Both the position numbers and the translations under genes were made by a program. The notes under the pieces were generated by a model, which was not told where the DNA came from, did not search any database, and was given only the letters and a program-made list of their open reading frames with translations. Source: Candidatus Firestoneibacteriota bacterium (lineage in GTDB: Bacteria; Oederibacteriota; D2-FULL-39-29; CAIOVX01). Taken from it: a DNA stretch of 64,000 bases. Location: the NCBI GenBank assembly GCA_903861835.1, contig CAIOVX010000027.1:22653-86652 (forward strand). The letters run 5' to 3'. Positions 8,570 to 16,565 of the stretch are shown here, piece by piece (positions within the stretch are counted from its first letter, which is position 1; each line of letters opens with the position of its first letter).

Positions 8570-8663
8570 GTGCCAAAGAACACCCCGCCATTCATGGCGG
8601 GGATGAATTTGGCACGAATAATGTTTACAATACAGCAGAGACACCCCGGACTTTAGGCCGGGG
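8570..8663. repeat. Two GC-rich hairpins, possibly a transposon-derived element
   Basis: The first hairpin has an inner stem 8583-8590/8595-8602 (CCCCGCCA with TGGCGGGG, loop TTCA) and an outer stem 8570-8577/8608-8615 (GTGCCAAA with TTTGGCAC). The second (8644-8649/8658-8663, CCCCGG with CCGGGG) is followed by AGG. The subterminal hairpin style resembles ends of IS200/IS605-type elements, but no transposase or TnpB gene lies between. No T-run follows, so these are not typical intrinsic terminators. Confidence 0.45.
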
Positions 8664-8670
8664 AGGCTCA

Positions 8671-8880
8671 TAACGTTCATAAGGTTTATAAGGTTTATAA
8701 CGTTAATAACGTAAAGCAAAAGCAGACCAAATTCAAAAGTTCGTGACGTTTGTAACGTAAATCAAAGGCATCAGGGTTTGCCTTACGTTATGAACGTTAT
8801 AAACGATATTTGCTCAAACCAAATGTTTTCGTTACAAACGTTATTAACGTGAAGAACGTTATAAACCTTGAAGCGCATTT
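8671..8880. repeat. Family A repeat arrays, both orientations
   Basis: Two direct arrays (about 8671-8715 and 8731-8760) of AACGTTNNT units end in AACGTAAA. A short spacer follows, then an inverted array (about 8783-8865) that runs almost to the ispF ribosome-binding site. The stretch has no gene; open frames across it are repeat translations. Confidence 0.75.
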
Positions 8881-8911
8881 TTTTCGCGAGTATTTCGGAG
8901 GAAAGAGTCCT

Positions 8912-9391
8912 ATGAAACAACAGCGTATCGGACTTGGCTACGACATTCATCCCTTTGAAAGGGGAAAGCAGCTTACGCTGGGCGGCGTAAAGATCCCTTT
9001 CCATATGGGACTGGAGGGACATTCTGACGGGGACTGCCTCTCTCATTCCATAATTGACGCTCTGCTCGGAGCGGCCGCAGCGGGCGATATCGGAAATATG
9101 TTCGGCGTGGACCGGCCCGAGTATAAGAACGCCGTGAGCCTCGCGCTGCTCGAAAAAGCCTGGGACACGCTGAAGAAAACATATAGGATAGCAAATATTG
9201 ACACGGTGATAATCTGCCAGGAGCCGAAACTCGGGGGTTATGTTCAAATGATGAAGAAAAATATCGCTGCAGCCCTCGGCATAAAAGAAAGCAGTGTGAG
9301 TGTAAAGTCAACTACGGCGAAGAAACTCGGCGAGATAGGAAGAGTTAAGGCGATAGCTTCCCGCGCGATAGTTCTGCTCACTAAGAAGTAA
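8912..9391 (+). CDS. ispF: 2-C-methyl-D-erythritol 2,4-cyclodiphosphate synthase
   Basis: IspF closes the cyclodiphosphate ring in the fifth step of the MEP pathway. The 159-residue length is typical. Motifs: RIGLGYDIHPF (metal-binding Asp and His), LGGVKIPF, the EGHSDGDCLSHSIIDALLGAAAAGDIG block with the third metal-binding His, and C-terminal VSVKSTTAKKLGEIGR (family S-x-K-[AS]-T-[ST]-x-[EK]-x-[LM]-G..G). The start is the ATG at 8912 after CGGAGGAAAG; the frame stays open upstream only because the 9-bp repeat has a period of three codons. Confidence 0.95.
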   Translation: MKQQRIGLGYDIHPFERGKQLTLGGVKIPFHMGLEGHSDGDCLSHSIIDALLGAAAAGDIGNMFGVDRPEYKNAVSLALLEKAWDTLKKTYRIANIDTVIICQEPKLGGYVQMMKKNIAAALGIKESSVSVKSTTAKKLGEIGRVKAIASRAIVLLTKK

Positions 9392-9409
9392 CAGAAAAAA
9401 GGAGAAAAT

Positions 9410-10777
9410 ATGCCGGCTGTAAAGATCTGCATAGTTGGAGGGGGGTCGCCCTATATGACCTCCATGTTCGCTTCGCTGGCGCGGTTCGCGAAGAACGGAG
9501 CGCTTAAGAACAGTGAAATAATAATATACGACATAAACGGGGAAAACGCCCTCCTGATGGCGGAATGGGGAAAACAGGCTGCTTCGAGGGAAAAAATACC
9601 TCTGAAATTTTTTGTCCGGGAGAAACTCGACCGGGCGCTTGACGGCTCTGATTTTGTCCTCTCAACCTTCAGAACAGGCGGTCTTGACGGGCGCTATCTT
9701 GACGAGACCATACCCGAAAAATTCAGGGAGCTGGGCATTGAGACGGTCGGGGTGGGCGGAATCTTTATGGCGCTCCGCTGCATACCGGAAGTCGCGCATC
9801 TTGCAAGGCAGATAAGGAAAAACTGCCCGAAAGCCTGGCTGATAAATTACACGAACCCTACAAGCATGGTGACGGCTGTCTCGCTTCGCGAGGGGCACGA
9901 GAGGTCTCTCGGGCTCTGCGACGGCGTGTACGGCGTGAAGTGGCTTATCTGCAAGCTGCTTAAAATCCCGACCAACAGGGCCGGAGAGGTGGAAGCGTTT
10001 GTATCAGGTGTAAACCACTGCACCTGGGCGCTTAAAATATTCCACCGGGGCAGGGATTTATACGAAGAGGGCCTTCTTGAAAAGCTGATTGAGAAAGCGG
10101 ATCTTTCCGCGTCCGCCGGCTACCAGAGCGAAGCTGGCGAACAGCTTGACGAAGTCCAGGTTGACGCCATCCGTCTTTACAGGTATTACGGGATACTTCC
10201 GGGTTCCGTTTATTATACCCGCTACTACTATGCTTTGCGTAAAACTCTCGAGCACCACCTTGCCCCGGGTTTCCAGCACCGGTCTGAATGGCTCAAGGAA
10301 CTGGGAGCGAAGAAAAGGCAGGAGATAAAGGGACAGCTGAAAAACAAGCGCGCGAGCATTTCGGCTCATGATGTTGAAGATTCCGCTCACGGCGACCAGG
10401 CTATCGGCGTGTTAAACGATGTCGCGAATGACACCCGCCGGCTTGAAGTCGTAAATGTAAGAAACCAGGGCGCGGTGCCGAACCTGCCTGAAGACGCGGT
10501 TGTCGAAGTGACTTGCGCTCTCGGCAGCAACGGCGCGCTGCCAATCGCGGCCGGGCCGCTTCCCTTCGCCCTGCAGGGAATTGTCCGCAGCGTCCATGAA
10601 TCCGCAACCCTCGCAGTCGAAGCCGGGCTGACAGGCAACAGGAAGCTTGTGCTCCAGGCGGCAATGGCTCATCCCGCGCACCGTGATTTTGATACAATCG
10701 AAAAAGTGATCGCGGAACTTTTTGAGGCTCACCGTCCGTGGCTCCCTCAGTTTTTTAAAAAAGGCGCAAAGAAGTAG
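9410..10777 (+). CDS. Family 4 glycoside hydrolase (NAD- and metal-dependent)
   Basis: GH4 enzymes cleave alpha- or beta-glycosides, often phosphorylated, by an NAD-dependent oxidation and elimination mechanism. The 455-residue protein begins with a dinucleotide fold IVGGGSPYM. It has NYTNPTSMVT (residues about 146-154), GLCDGVYG with the putative metal-ligand Cys170, and SGVNHCTW with His203. The second half carries VVEVTCALGSNGALPIAAGPLP. No signal peptide, so cytoplasmic. The residue after the Cys is Asp, unlike the CN of 6-phospho-glycosidases or the CH of alpha-galacturonidase and alpha-glucosidase types, so substrate is open. Start ATG follows AAAGGAGAAAAT. Confidence 0.9.
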   Translation: MPAVKICIVGGGSPYMTSMFASLARFAKNGALKNSEIIIYDINGENALLMAEWGKQAASREKIPLKFFVREKLDRALDGSDFVLSTFRTGGLDGRYLDETIPEKFRELGIETVGVGGIFMALRCIPEVAHLARQIRKNCPKAWLINYTNPTSMVTAVSLREGHERSLGLCDGVYGVKWLICKLLKIPTNRAGEVEAFVSGVNHCTWALKIFHRGRDLYEEGLLEKLIEKADLSASAGYQSEAGEQLDEVQVDAIRLYRYYGILPGSVYYTRYYYALRKTLEHHLAPGFQHRSEWLKELGAKKRQEIKGQLKNKRASISAHDVEDSAHGDQAIGVLNDVANDTRRLEVVNVRNQGAVPNLPEDAVVEVTCALGSNGALPIAAGPLPFALQGIVRSVHESATLAVEAGLTGNRKLVLQAAMAHPAHRDFDTIEKVIAELFEAHRPWLPQFFKKGAKK

Positions 10778-10833
10778 GCCGCAAGAGGAAAGCCTTTCTT
10801 GTGTTTTAGGCCTTAAAGGTATAGGATAATTAA

Positions 10834-12297
10834 ATGGAAAATAAAATCAGAGTACGCTTTGCCCCGTCTCCCACGGGTCATATGCACATCGGGAACGCGC
10901 GCACCGCTCTCTTCAATTACCTTTTCGCGAGGAATTGCGGCGGCACGCTGATACTCCGCATAGAGGATACCGACAGGGAAAGGTCAACTCCGGAAGCCGT
11001 ACAGGTGATTGTAGAATCCCTGAAGTGGCTCGGTATTGATTGGGATGAGGGCTATTTCGGCAGGGATGAACACGGCAGCCCGATGGAAAAGGGCGCGTTA
11101 GGCCCTTATACGCAGATGCGCAGGATGACGCTCTACGACAAATACCTTGCGAGGCTCATAGCCGAAGAAAAGGCCTATCATTGTTTCTGCACAGAAGAGG
11201 AACTGGATTTGAAGCGCAAGGCGGCAACCGAGAAAGGGCTGGTGCCTAAGTACGACAGAAAGTGCAGCGCCCTCTCAAAAGAAGAGATTGAGGAAAAGAA
11301 AAAAACAGGCAGGTTTGCCGTCAGGTTCAAGGTGGAGCCGGGTCTGGTAGAGTTTGAGGATTTAGTGCGCGGGAAAGTGGTTTTCAACACCGACCAGATA
11401 GGCGATTTTGTCATAGCCCGGTCCGACGGGGTTCCTGTTTACAATTACGCGGTTGTTATAGACGACGCCGAGATGAATATTTCGCATGTGATACGAGGCG
11501 AGGACCATCTTTCCAACACGCCGCGCCAGGTTCTGCTTTATCGGGCCCTGGGTCTAAACCAGCCGCTTTTTGCCCACCTTCCGATGATACTCGGGGCGGA
11601 CAGGAGCAAGCTCTCAAAGCGTCACGGAGAAACCTCGCTTCTGGCCTACAGAGACAAAGGCTTTTTGCCGGCGGCAATGTTCAATTACATGTCCCTGCTC
11701 GGCTGGTATCCGAGAGACGGGGTGGAGATAAAACCAAAGGAAGGACTCACAGCCGGATTCTCTCTCTCTGATGTAGGACACAGCGGCGCTATTTTTGACG
11801 AGAAGAAACTGATCTGGATGAATCATGAATATATTCAGAAGCTGAGCGCTAAAGAGCTCGCAGATTTCTGCCTTCCATATATAAAGACCGTGGACGTCGC
11901 GGGAAAGAGCCCGGAATGGGTAGTCGGCATGTTTGAGACCATTAAGACAGGGATTAATTTTTGCGCGGAAGTTCCGGAGCTTTCAAAGTTGTTCTTTAAG
12001 CCTGACGAACTTACCGCTGAAGGGCTTGCCATATTGGCTGCCGAAGGCGCAGGCAAAGTGCTTCTGGCGCTTAAAGCGGAACTTTCTAAAACGCAATTGA
12101 CAAAAGAAAACTGCAAAGAACTTATCGGCGCAGCAGGCAAGGCCGCGGAGGCAAAAGGCAAAGACCTCTTTATGCCTGTGAGATTAGCCCTTACCGGCGC
12201 TATGCACGGCCCTGAGCTCGCGCATTTTTTGCCGGTGCTGGGGAACGAGGAGTGCGTAAGGCGGATTGAGGAAGCGTTAAAGAAAAATTCGAAGTAA
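10834..12297 (+). CDS. gltX: Glutamyl-tRNA synthetase
   Basis: GltX charges tRNA-Glu (and tRNA-Gln in organisms using the amidotransferase route). The 487-residue protein shows RFAPSPTGHMHIGNARTAL (HIGH region), RIEDTDRERST, the VIRGEDHLSNTPRQ motif and SKLSKRHG (KMSKS loop), then the C-terminal anticodon-binding helices. Length is normal. The region just upstream, TTGTGT (10799), 17 bases, TAGGAT and then six bases to the ATG, could be a promoter giving a very short or absent leader; an AGGA inside that -10 might instead act as a weak ribosome-binding site. Confidence 0.96.
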   Translation: MENKIRVRFAPSPTGHMHIGNARTALFNYLFARNCGGTLILRIEDTDRERSTPEAVQVIVESLKWLGIDWDEGYFGRDEHGSPMEKGALGPYTQMRRMTLYDKYLARLIAEEKAYHCFCTEEELDLKRKAATEKGLVPKYDRKCSALSKEEIEEKKKTGRFAVRFKVEPGLVEFEDLVRGKVVFNTDQIGDFVIARSDGVPVYNYAVVIDDAEMNISHVIRGEDHLSNTPRQVLLYRALGLNQPLFAHLPMILGADRSKLSKRHGETSLLAYRDKGFLPAAMFNYMSLLGWYPRDGVEIKPKEGLTAGFSLSDVGHSGAIFDEKKLIWMNHEYIQKLSAKELADFCLPYIKTVDVAGKSPEWVVGMFETIKTGINFCAEVPELSKLFFKPDELTAEGLAILAAEGAGKVLLALKAELSKTQLTKENCKELIGAAGKAAEAKGKDLFMPVRLALTGAMHGPELAHFLPVLGNEECVRRIEEALKKNSK

Positions 12298-12329
12298 GAA
12301 ATCTGAAATTCAATATGCAATAGTGGATT

Positions 12330-12520
12330 GCAAGTATTAAGCACCAAATCTCAAGTACCAAGCACCAAATAAACACCAAAAAGGCAAAAGTTAAAAGTGT
12401 TTAAAAGTTATTTGTGTTTGGTTCTTTTTATTTTATTTGGGATTTGGTGCTTGGAATTTGTGATTTAGGTTTAGGTGATTTGGTGCTTGTGATTTGAGAT
12501 TTGAACCTGTCGGATTTTCT
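12330..12520. repeat. Inverted AAGCACCAAAT-type repeat (family C)
   Basis: The left part carries iterations of AAGCACCAAAT and CAAGTACCAAGC; the right part carries the complementary ATTTGGTGCTT, GATTTGGTGCTTG units. The arms are long and imperfect. This fills most of the gltX-uppP gap; a similar element lies at 39063-39212. No gene is seen. Confidence 0.75.
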
Positions 12521-12540
12521 GTGTTTGCGGAGGTTGCGTT

Positions 12541-13305
12541 ATGGACTTATTGAATGCCCTTATTCTCGGCATAATCCAGGGGCTTACTGAATTCATACCC
12601 GTTTCCAGCAAAGGGCATCTGGTTATTGCCCAAAAACTTATGCAGAACTTCACGGAACCGCCTCTTCTTTTTGATGCAGTTTTGCATCTTGGCACCGCCG
12701 CCGTTATAATATTTTATTTTAGAAAAAGACTCAAAGAAATATTTACAAATGCGAGGCTGGTCCTTATGGTCGTGATAGCCACAATTCCTGTCGCGATCGC
12801 GGGCTATGTCTTTAAGCACAAAATAGAGGATCTATTCACCAACGCGCAGCTTACCGGAGTATGCTTTATTATTATGGGAACGGTGCTCTATTTTGCAGAC
12901 CGGCAACAGAACGGAGTTAAATCAGCTTCTGAGACGACCTGGTTTGATGCGCTGCTTATAGGTCTGGCGCAGGTTTTTGCGCTGATTCCCGGTATTTCAA
13001 GGTCAGGCAGCACGATCTCTTCCGGAATTTTCCGCGGGCTGGACAGGAAGTTCGCAATGGAGTTCTCCTTTTTGCTTTCAGTTCCGGCTATTCTCGGCGC
13101 GGCGGGATTAAAGATAAAGGACGCCTTGCACGACGGCGCGGCCCAGCTTAATCTCCTTCCTTTTGCTGCCGGTTTTCTTGCAGCCGCGGTCATCGGCTAT
13201 CTTACTATAAAAGTCCTGATGAATTTTCTGCTAAAACAGCGGATGTACTTATTTTCTATTTATCTCTGGATAGCAGGAACGCTCGTTCTGGTGTTATTCA
13301 GGTAG
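12541..13305 (+). CDS. uppP: Undecaprenyl-diphosphatase (BacA/UppP)
   Basis: UppP recycles undecaprenyl pyrophosphate to the monophosphate carrier for peptidoglycan and surface glycans. The 254-residue, multi-helix protein has both family signatures: ALILGIIQGLTEFIPVSSKGHLVI near the N-terminus (Glu-rich catalytic site) and IPGISRSGSTISSGIFRGL in the second repeat half. Start ATG 12541 follows GCGGAGGTTGCGTT. The next gene begins five bases after its stop, which suggests cotranscription. Confidence 0.95.
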   Translation: MDLLNALILGIIQGLTEFIPVSSKGHLVIAQKLMQNFTEPPLLFDAVLHLGTAAVIIFYFRKRLKEIFTNARLVLMVVIATIPVAIAGYVFKHKIEDLFTNAQLTGVCFIIMGTVLYFADRQQNGVKSASETTWFDALLIGLAQVFALIPGISRSGSTISSGIFRGLDRKFAMEFSFLLSVPAILGAAGLKIKDALHDGAAQLNLLPFAAGFLAAAVIGYLTIKVLMNFLLKQRMYLFSIYLWIAGTLVLVLFR

Positions 13306-13310
13306 CGCCA

Positions 13311-13955
13311 ATGCCCGTCGAAAAACACTCCACATATTTCAATATGCTGGATGTCCTAAAAGAAAAGGGCTGTCCCTATTGCCGCCTTTCAGACAAATCA
13401 GCGCACTCTTATTTTGACGCTTTTCTTTTTGAGAATGTGACCGACCGCGAGGTCAGCAAAAAACTGCGCTCTTCCGGCGGTTTCTGCCGGGAGCATTCCG
13501 CGAAGTTCCTCGAATTCAACGATACCCTCGGCGCGGCAATTGTCTACGAATCTCTTATTTACGACCTCCTGAATGAAAAAAAAGAAAGTCTTTCGCTTAA
13601 AAGCGGAGCCTGTCCGGCTTGCGCCGTTTCTAAAGAAGCGGAAGAAAGGCACCTGAAAACTTTCGAACCCTATTTTGCCGAGCCGGAGTTCGCGGAGGCC
13701 TATCTGGTTTCAGAGGGTTTCTGCATTTCCCACTTGAAACTGTTACTGCCAAAGATTAAGAAGGAATCCGTCCTGAAGAAAGTCATTGAGAAGGAAAGGC
13801 AGACCCTGGAAAAACTTCACTCAGAATTACTGGAATTCCTCAGAAAGAACGATTACCGTTTCTCAAAGGAAGAGTGGGGCGCGGAGAAGGACAGTTGGAG
13901 AAGGGCGATTGGGAAGTTTGTGGGAGAAAGAAAAGTAAGACAAAAAAGTTTGTAA
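13311..13955 (+). CDS. Cys-pair protein, DUF6062-like
   Basis: The 214-residue soluble protein has two similar halves. Each begins with a CPYC/CPAC pair (GCPYCRLSDK at about residue 22; GACPACAVSKEAEERH at about 100) and ends with a Cys-His segment (GGFCREHSAKF; EGFCISHLKLLLPK). This looks like an internally duplicated C-x2-C ... C-x2-H metal site, zinc or Fe-S. I associate it with DUF6062, of unknown function; that family name is from memory. The last codons, KSL and the stop, coincide with the start of a family A repeat (AAAAAGTTTGTAACG). Confidence 0.65.
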   Translation: MPVEKHSTYFNMLDVLKEKGCPYCRLSDKSAHSYFDAFLFENVTDREVSKKLRSSGGFCREHSAKFLEFNDTLGAAIVYESLIYDLLNEKKESLSLKSGACPACAVSKEAEERHLKTFEPYFAEPEFAEAYLVSEGFCISHLKLLLPKIKKESVLKKVIEKERQTLEKLHSELLEFLRKNDYRFSKEEWGAEKDSWRRAIGKFVGERKVRQKSL

Positions 13956-14235
13956 CGTTCGTAACGTTTATAACGTAAAGCAAATGTACGAAACAAAGAG
14001 GACGGTGGACGGAAGACAGAGGACAGTAGGCTGAGGGTCAGAAGGTCAGATGCTCAGTAAGGCGGAAGGTTAGAGGGTTGGATGCTTGGATGCTTGGATG
14101 CTTAAATGCCAGCAAAGATGAGATGATGCGCGGAAGGGCAGTAATGAAGAGGGCTGAGGACGGAAGACGGAAGACGGAAGACAGAAGACAGATGACAGTA
14201 GTCAGTGGACAGAAGAAGGCGAGCAGAACATTAAA
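13943..14235. repeat. Mixed repeats: 9-bp, 7-bp and 8-bp families
   Basis: A short family A array (13943-13980) is followed by GAAGACG/GGACAGA-type 7-bp units (about 13998-14060 and 14155-14215) and GGATGCTT 8-bp units (about 14078-14102). Apart from these nothing else is recognisable before the next gene. Confidence 0.7.
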
Positions 14236-14249
14236 CAAAGGGATTAAAT

Positions 14250-15215
14250 ATGAGAAGAACAATGCAGGCGGTAATGATGAGTTTGGCGCTTATGCCGGGA
14301 TTACTTTTCGGGTGGCAGATAGATAGTGAAGTAAAGATAACAACCGGGGGAAGCTGGAGCAGCCCCGCTTGGTCTCCAAGGGGAGAATATTTTTGCGCTA
14401 TAGACGGAGCAGGCCGCCTGGTACTCTTTGACGCGGCAGGAAAAGTTGTGAAAGTGAAGGAGGCTTCCGGTTTTGAAAATCCAAAGTGGTCTCCCGACGG
14501 CTCCTATATCGCGGCCTCGTTTGCTTCAAAAAAAAGGCCGCTGGCAATCATTTCGATTCCGGAACTTGGCGCGGAATATAAATCCCTGGGCGTGTATGAC
14601 ACCGCCTGGCTTTCAGACAGCAAAACTATCTATTTTTATCACTGGCAGAAAAGACCTCACGACGTGCTCTCAAAAATAATGGACGTGTCTGTGGGGAGCA
14701 GCGGCGAGAACGATTATTTTGACCTCATAAAGGACAAAAACGCCCTTAAGAGTTTTACCTGCTCGCCCAAAGAGGAAAAAGTCGCGTTTATTCAGGTAAA
14801 CGCAGGGGATAACAGGTGTCTGTATGTGGCAGATCTGGCTCTGACAGAAAAAAAATCCATTGCAAGCGGCCTTTTGGGCGAAAGTCTCTCCTGGTCGCCG
14901 GACGGCAAATATGTCTGGACCGGAGCGGAGATTGTAAATGTTGAGAAGAAAGAGGTTGTTTCAACCGGAATGCCCTTTACCCGTTTTGCCCAATGGTCTT
15001 CCGACGGGAAAAAAATATTTTATTCGAAAGAAACCGTCAAGGATAGCATTATCATAGACGGGGATCCGGCTTGTTTTGATTTTGCTGCCGGGAAAGAAGA
15101 GATTATCAACTCGCCTGACTTTAGTGAAAGTTTTGCGTCATATTCTTCTGACTTAAAGAGCTGCGCAGCCGTGGATGCCAAGGACGGGAATTTACTGCTC
15201 ATCAAATTTAAATAG
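14250..15215 (+). CDS. Secreted TolB-like beta-propeller protein
   Basis: The 321-residue protein starts with a signal peptide (MRRTMQAVMMSLALMPGLLFGW). At least four PD40/TolB-type blades follow, marked by SPAWSPRGEYF, NPKWSPDGSYIAAS, LSWSPDGKYVW and AQWSSDGKKIFYS. Such propellers usually bind proteins or peptides in the periplasm. There is no catalytic domain. The start has only a weak upstream AAAGGG. A related propeller is encoded at 58592. Specific role unknown. Confidence 0.78.
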   Translation: MRRTMQAVMMSLALMPGLLFGWQIDSEVKITTGGSWSSPAWSPRGEYFCAIDGAGRLVLFDAAGKVVKVKEASGFENPKWSPDGSYIAASFASKKRPLAIISIPELGAEYKSLGVYDTAWLSDSKTIYFYHWQKRPHDVLSKIMDVSVGSSGENDYFDLIKDKNALKSFTCSPKEEKVAFIQVNAGDNRCLYVADLALTEKKSIASGLLGESLSWSPDGKYVWTGAEIVNVEKKEVVSTGMPFTRFAQWSSDGKKIFYSKETVKDSIIIDGDPACFDFAAGKEEIINSPDFSESFASYSSDLKSCAAVDAKDGNLLLIKFK

Positions 15216-15234
15216 CGCGGATTAAGGGAATATT

Positions 15235-16197
15235 ATGGAAAAACCGAAGATTTATGTCCACCGGATGGGGCCCTGGTATTCATTCTATATGGACACAGCA
15301 AATGAAGAACTGCTTGCCTCGTTTTCAGAACCGGTAAATGAGCGCGACAGGGAAGCCCCGTTTACTGCCGCCGAACTGATCTCAAGGATGGCCGGCTGTT
15401 CCGCGATACTTTCCTTAAACGGAACCGGAGCCGAAGAAGAGATTGCCTACGAAACCTTGAAAGCCGTCAATACCATACAAATAATCAGCATCTCCCACTG
15501 GTGGGGGCAGTTCTCGGATGTGCCTTCCGGTTCAGGGATTACGGTGATAGAGGGCTCGAACGCGAATACTGTCGCTGTCGCCGAGTGGGTGCTGGCCTGC
15601 GCGCTTTCGGGAGTAAGGAAAATAGAAACTTTCAGCCGCAGGCTGAAGAACGGGTCAGAATGGGGCGAGCCGAGAAGAGACGCAGGAATGCTTGCGGGAA
15701 GCGTTGCCGGTATTATAGGGCTTGGAAGGATTGGAAGTCAGGTCTCAAAGTATTTCAAGGCAATGGGAGCGGAAGTCATAGTTTTTGACAAGTACTGTGC
15801 TCCAAGCCGGGCCAGGGAGCTCGGAGTTAAGCTGGTCACGCTTGAGGAAGCGCTTAAGGTGGATGTGGTTTCTCTTCATCTTCCGGTAACCGATGAAACG
15901 AAAGGGATGCTCGGCAGCCGTCACTTAGCGATGATAAAGGACGGAGCCGTGTTTATCAATTCGGCGCGCGCCGCGCTCTACGAGGAAGCGGTTCTTATCG
16001 AAGAACTCAAAAGGAAACGCTTCTGCGCGTATCTTGATGTTTTTGAAAATGAGCCGCTGCCTTTAGCACACCCATTTCGGACAATGGAAAATGTGACTAT
16101 CACGCCGCATATAGCCGGAGATAACAAGCAAATGTTCCTCCGCTGCGGAAGGGAAGCTATCCTGACACTAAAGAAATATTATGAAGATATTACATAA
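15235..16197 (+). CDS. D-isomer-specific 2-hydroxyacid dehydrogenase
   Basis: The 320-residue protein is an NAD(P)-dependent dehydrogenase of the phosphoglycerate dehydrogenase family. It has the dinucleotide motif GIIGLGRIGSQVSKYF (about residues 160-176), VSLHLPVTDETKGML, INSARAALYEEAVLI carrying the substrate-binding Arg, a Glu in the DVFENEP segment and the catalytic His in ITPHIAGD. The N-terminal substrate domain is unlike SerA, and no ACT regulatory domain is present, so a different 2-hydroxyacid is likely. It lies 19 bases after the propeller gene. Confidence 0.88.
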   Translation: MEKPKIYVHRMGPWYSFYMDTANEELLASFSEPVNERDREAPFTAAELISRMAGCSAILSLNGTGAEEEIAYETLKAVNTIQIISISHWWGQFSDVPSGSGITVIEGSNANTVAVAEWVLACALSGVRKIETFSRRLKNGSEWGEPRRDAGMLAGSVAGIIGLGRIGSQVSKYFKAMGAEVIVFDKYCAPSRARELGVKLVTLEEALKVDVVSLHLPVTDETKGMLGSRHLAMIKDGAVFINSARAALYEEAVLIEELKRKRFCAYLDVFENEPLPLAHPFRTMENVTITPHIAGDNKQMFLRCGREAILTLKKYYEDIT

Positions 16198-16240
16198 GTT
16201 GTCGTAATAACCTTCTACTTTCAGCGTTAACAATAAAAAC

Positions 16241-16269
16241 TTGACAAAGAAAGAGGGCAGTAGTAATAT
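16241..16269 (+). promoter_or_regulatory. Strong consensus promoter for the riboswitch transcript
   Basis: TTGACA (16241-16246), 17 bases, TAATAT (16264-16269). This places the start of transcription near 16276, just before the cobalamin riboswitch. Confidence 0.8.
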
Positions 16270-16277
16270 CTATATGT

Positions 16278-16456
16278 AAGTTGTTTGATTCCGCAGTCAA
16301 GGGAAGCAGGTGTAAATCCTGCGCACTCCCGGTGCTGTAAGAGGGTACGAAATCCACAGGCGAGCGAAGTTTGCTTGCCGGCCACTGCCGAAAGGCGGGA
16401 AGGCGGAGAGTAGGTTTGATCCCTCAAGTCAGAAGACCTGACAGCGGAAAAATAGA
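16278..16456 (+). promoter_or_regulatory. Cobalamin (B12) riboswitch
   Basis: The aptamer shows the expected order: AAGGGAAGCAGGTGTAAATC with the CCTGCG arm, then CACTCCCGGTGCTGTAAGAGGG (equivalent of the CCGCCACTGT region), GCCACTGCCGAAAGGCGGGAAGGC, and CCTCAAGTCAGAAGACCTGAC (the AGTCAGGAGACC box). It binds adenosylcobalamin or a relative and usually turns expression off when B12 is plentiful. The nearest downstream coding operon (17078 on) carries B12 transport and assembly genes, but about 620 bases and two terminators lie between. Confidence 0.92.
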
Positions 16457-16463
16457 AACGGCA

Positions 16464-16493
16464 TCCCCCGAGGAAGGGGAGGGCGGTTTTTTT
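16464..16493 (+). terminator. Riboswitch expression-platform terminator
   Basis: TCCCC (16464-16468) pairs with GGGGA (16476-16480), followed after a G-rich stretch by seven T residues (16487-16493). It sits directly downstream of the aptamer, as expected for a transcription-control platform. The stem is short, so other pairings with the 3' part of the aptamer are possible. Confidence 0.6.
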
Positions 16494-16523
16494 ATTTAAC
16501 GGAGCCAAGAAATCAGGGTGCAG

Positions 16524-16556
16524 CCCCGTAAGGCATTTTGCCTTGCGGGGTTTTTT
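16524..16556 (+). terminator. Second, strong intrinsic terminator
   Basis: A 12-bp stem (16524-16535 with 16539-16550, one G-T pair, loop TTT) is followed by six T residues. No reading frame lies between this and the first terminator. Confidence 0.88.
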
Positions 16557-16565
16557 GTTTTTTAA

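Noticed and set aside
8644..8663. Intrinsic terminator of the polyprenol-kinase-like gene
   Set aside because: The stem is followed by AGGCTCATAACG, not a T-run.
8810..8911. Upstream extension of ispF (NVINVKNVINL...)
   Set aside because: It is translation of 9-bp repeats, whose period keeps the frame open; the true start at 8912 has a good ribosome-binding site and matches family length.
14078..14326. Open frame of 82 residues over the repeat region
   Set aside because: It consists of 7-bp and 8-bp repeat units and overlaps the signal peptide of the propeller gene in another frame.
16524..16556. Second hairpin as part of the riboswitch switch mechanism
   Set aside because: It is separated from the aptamer by a complete first hairpin and T-run and pairs perfectly within itself, so it reads as an independent terminator.
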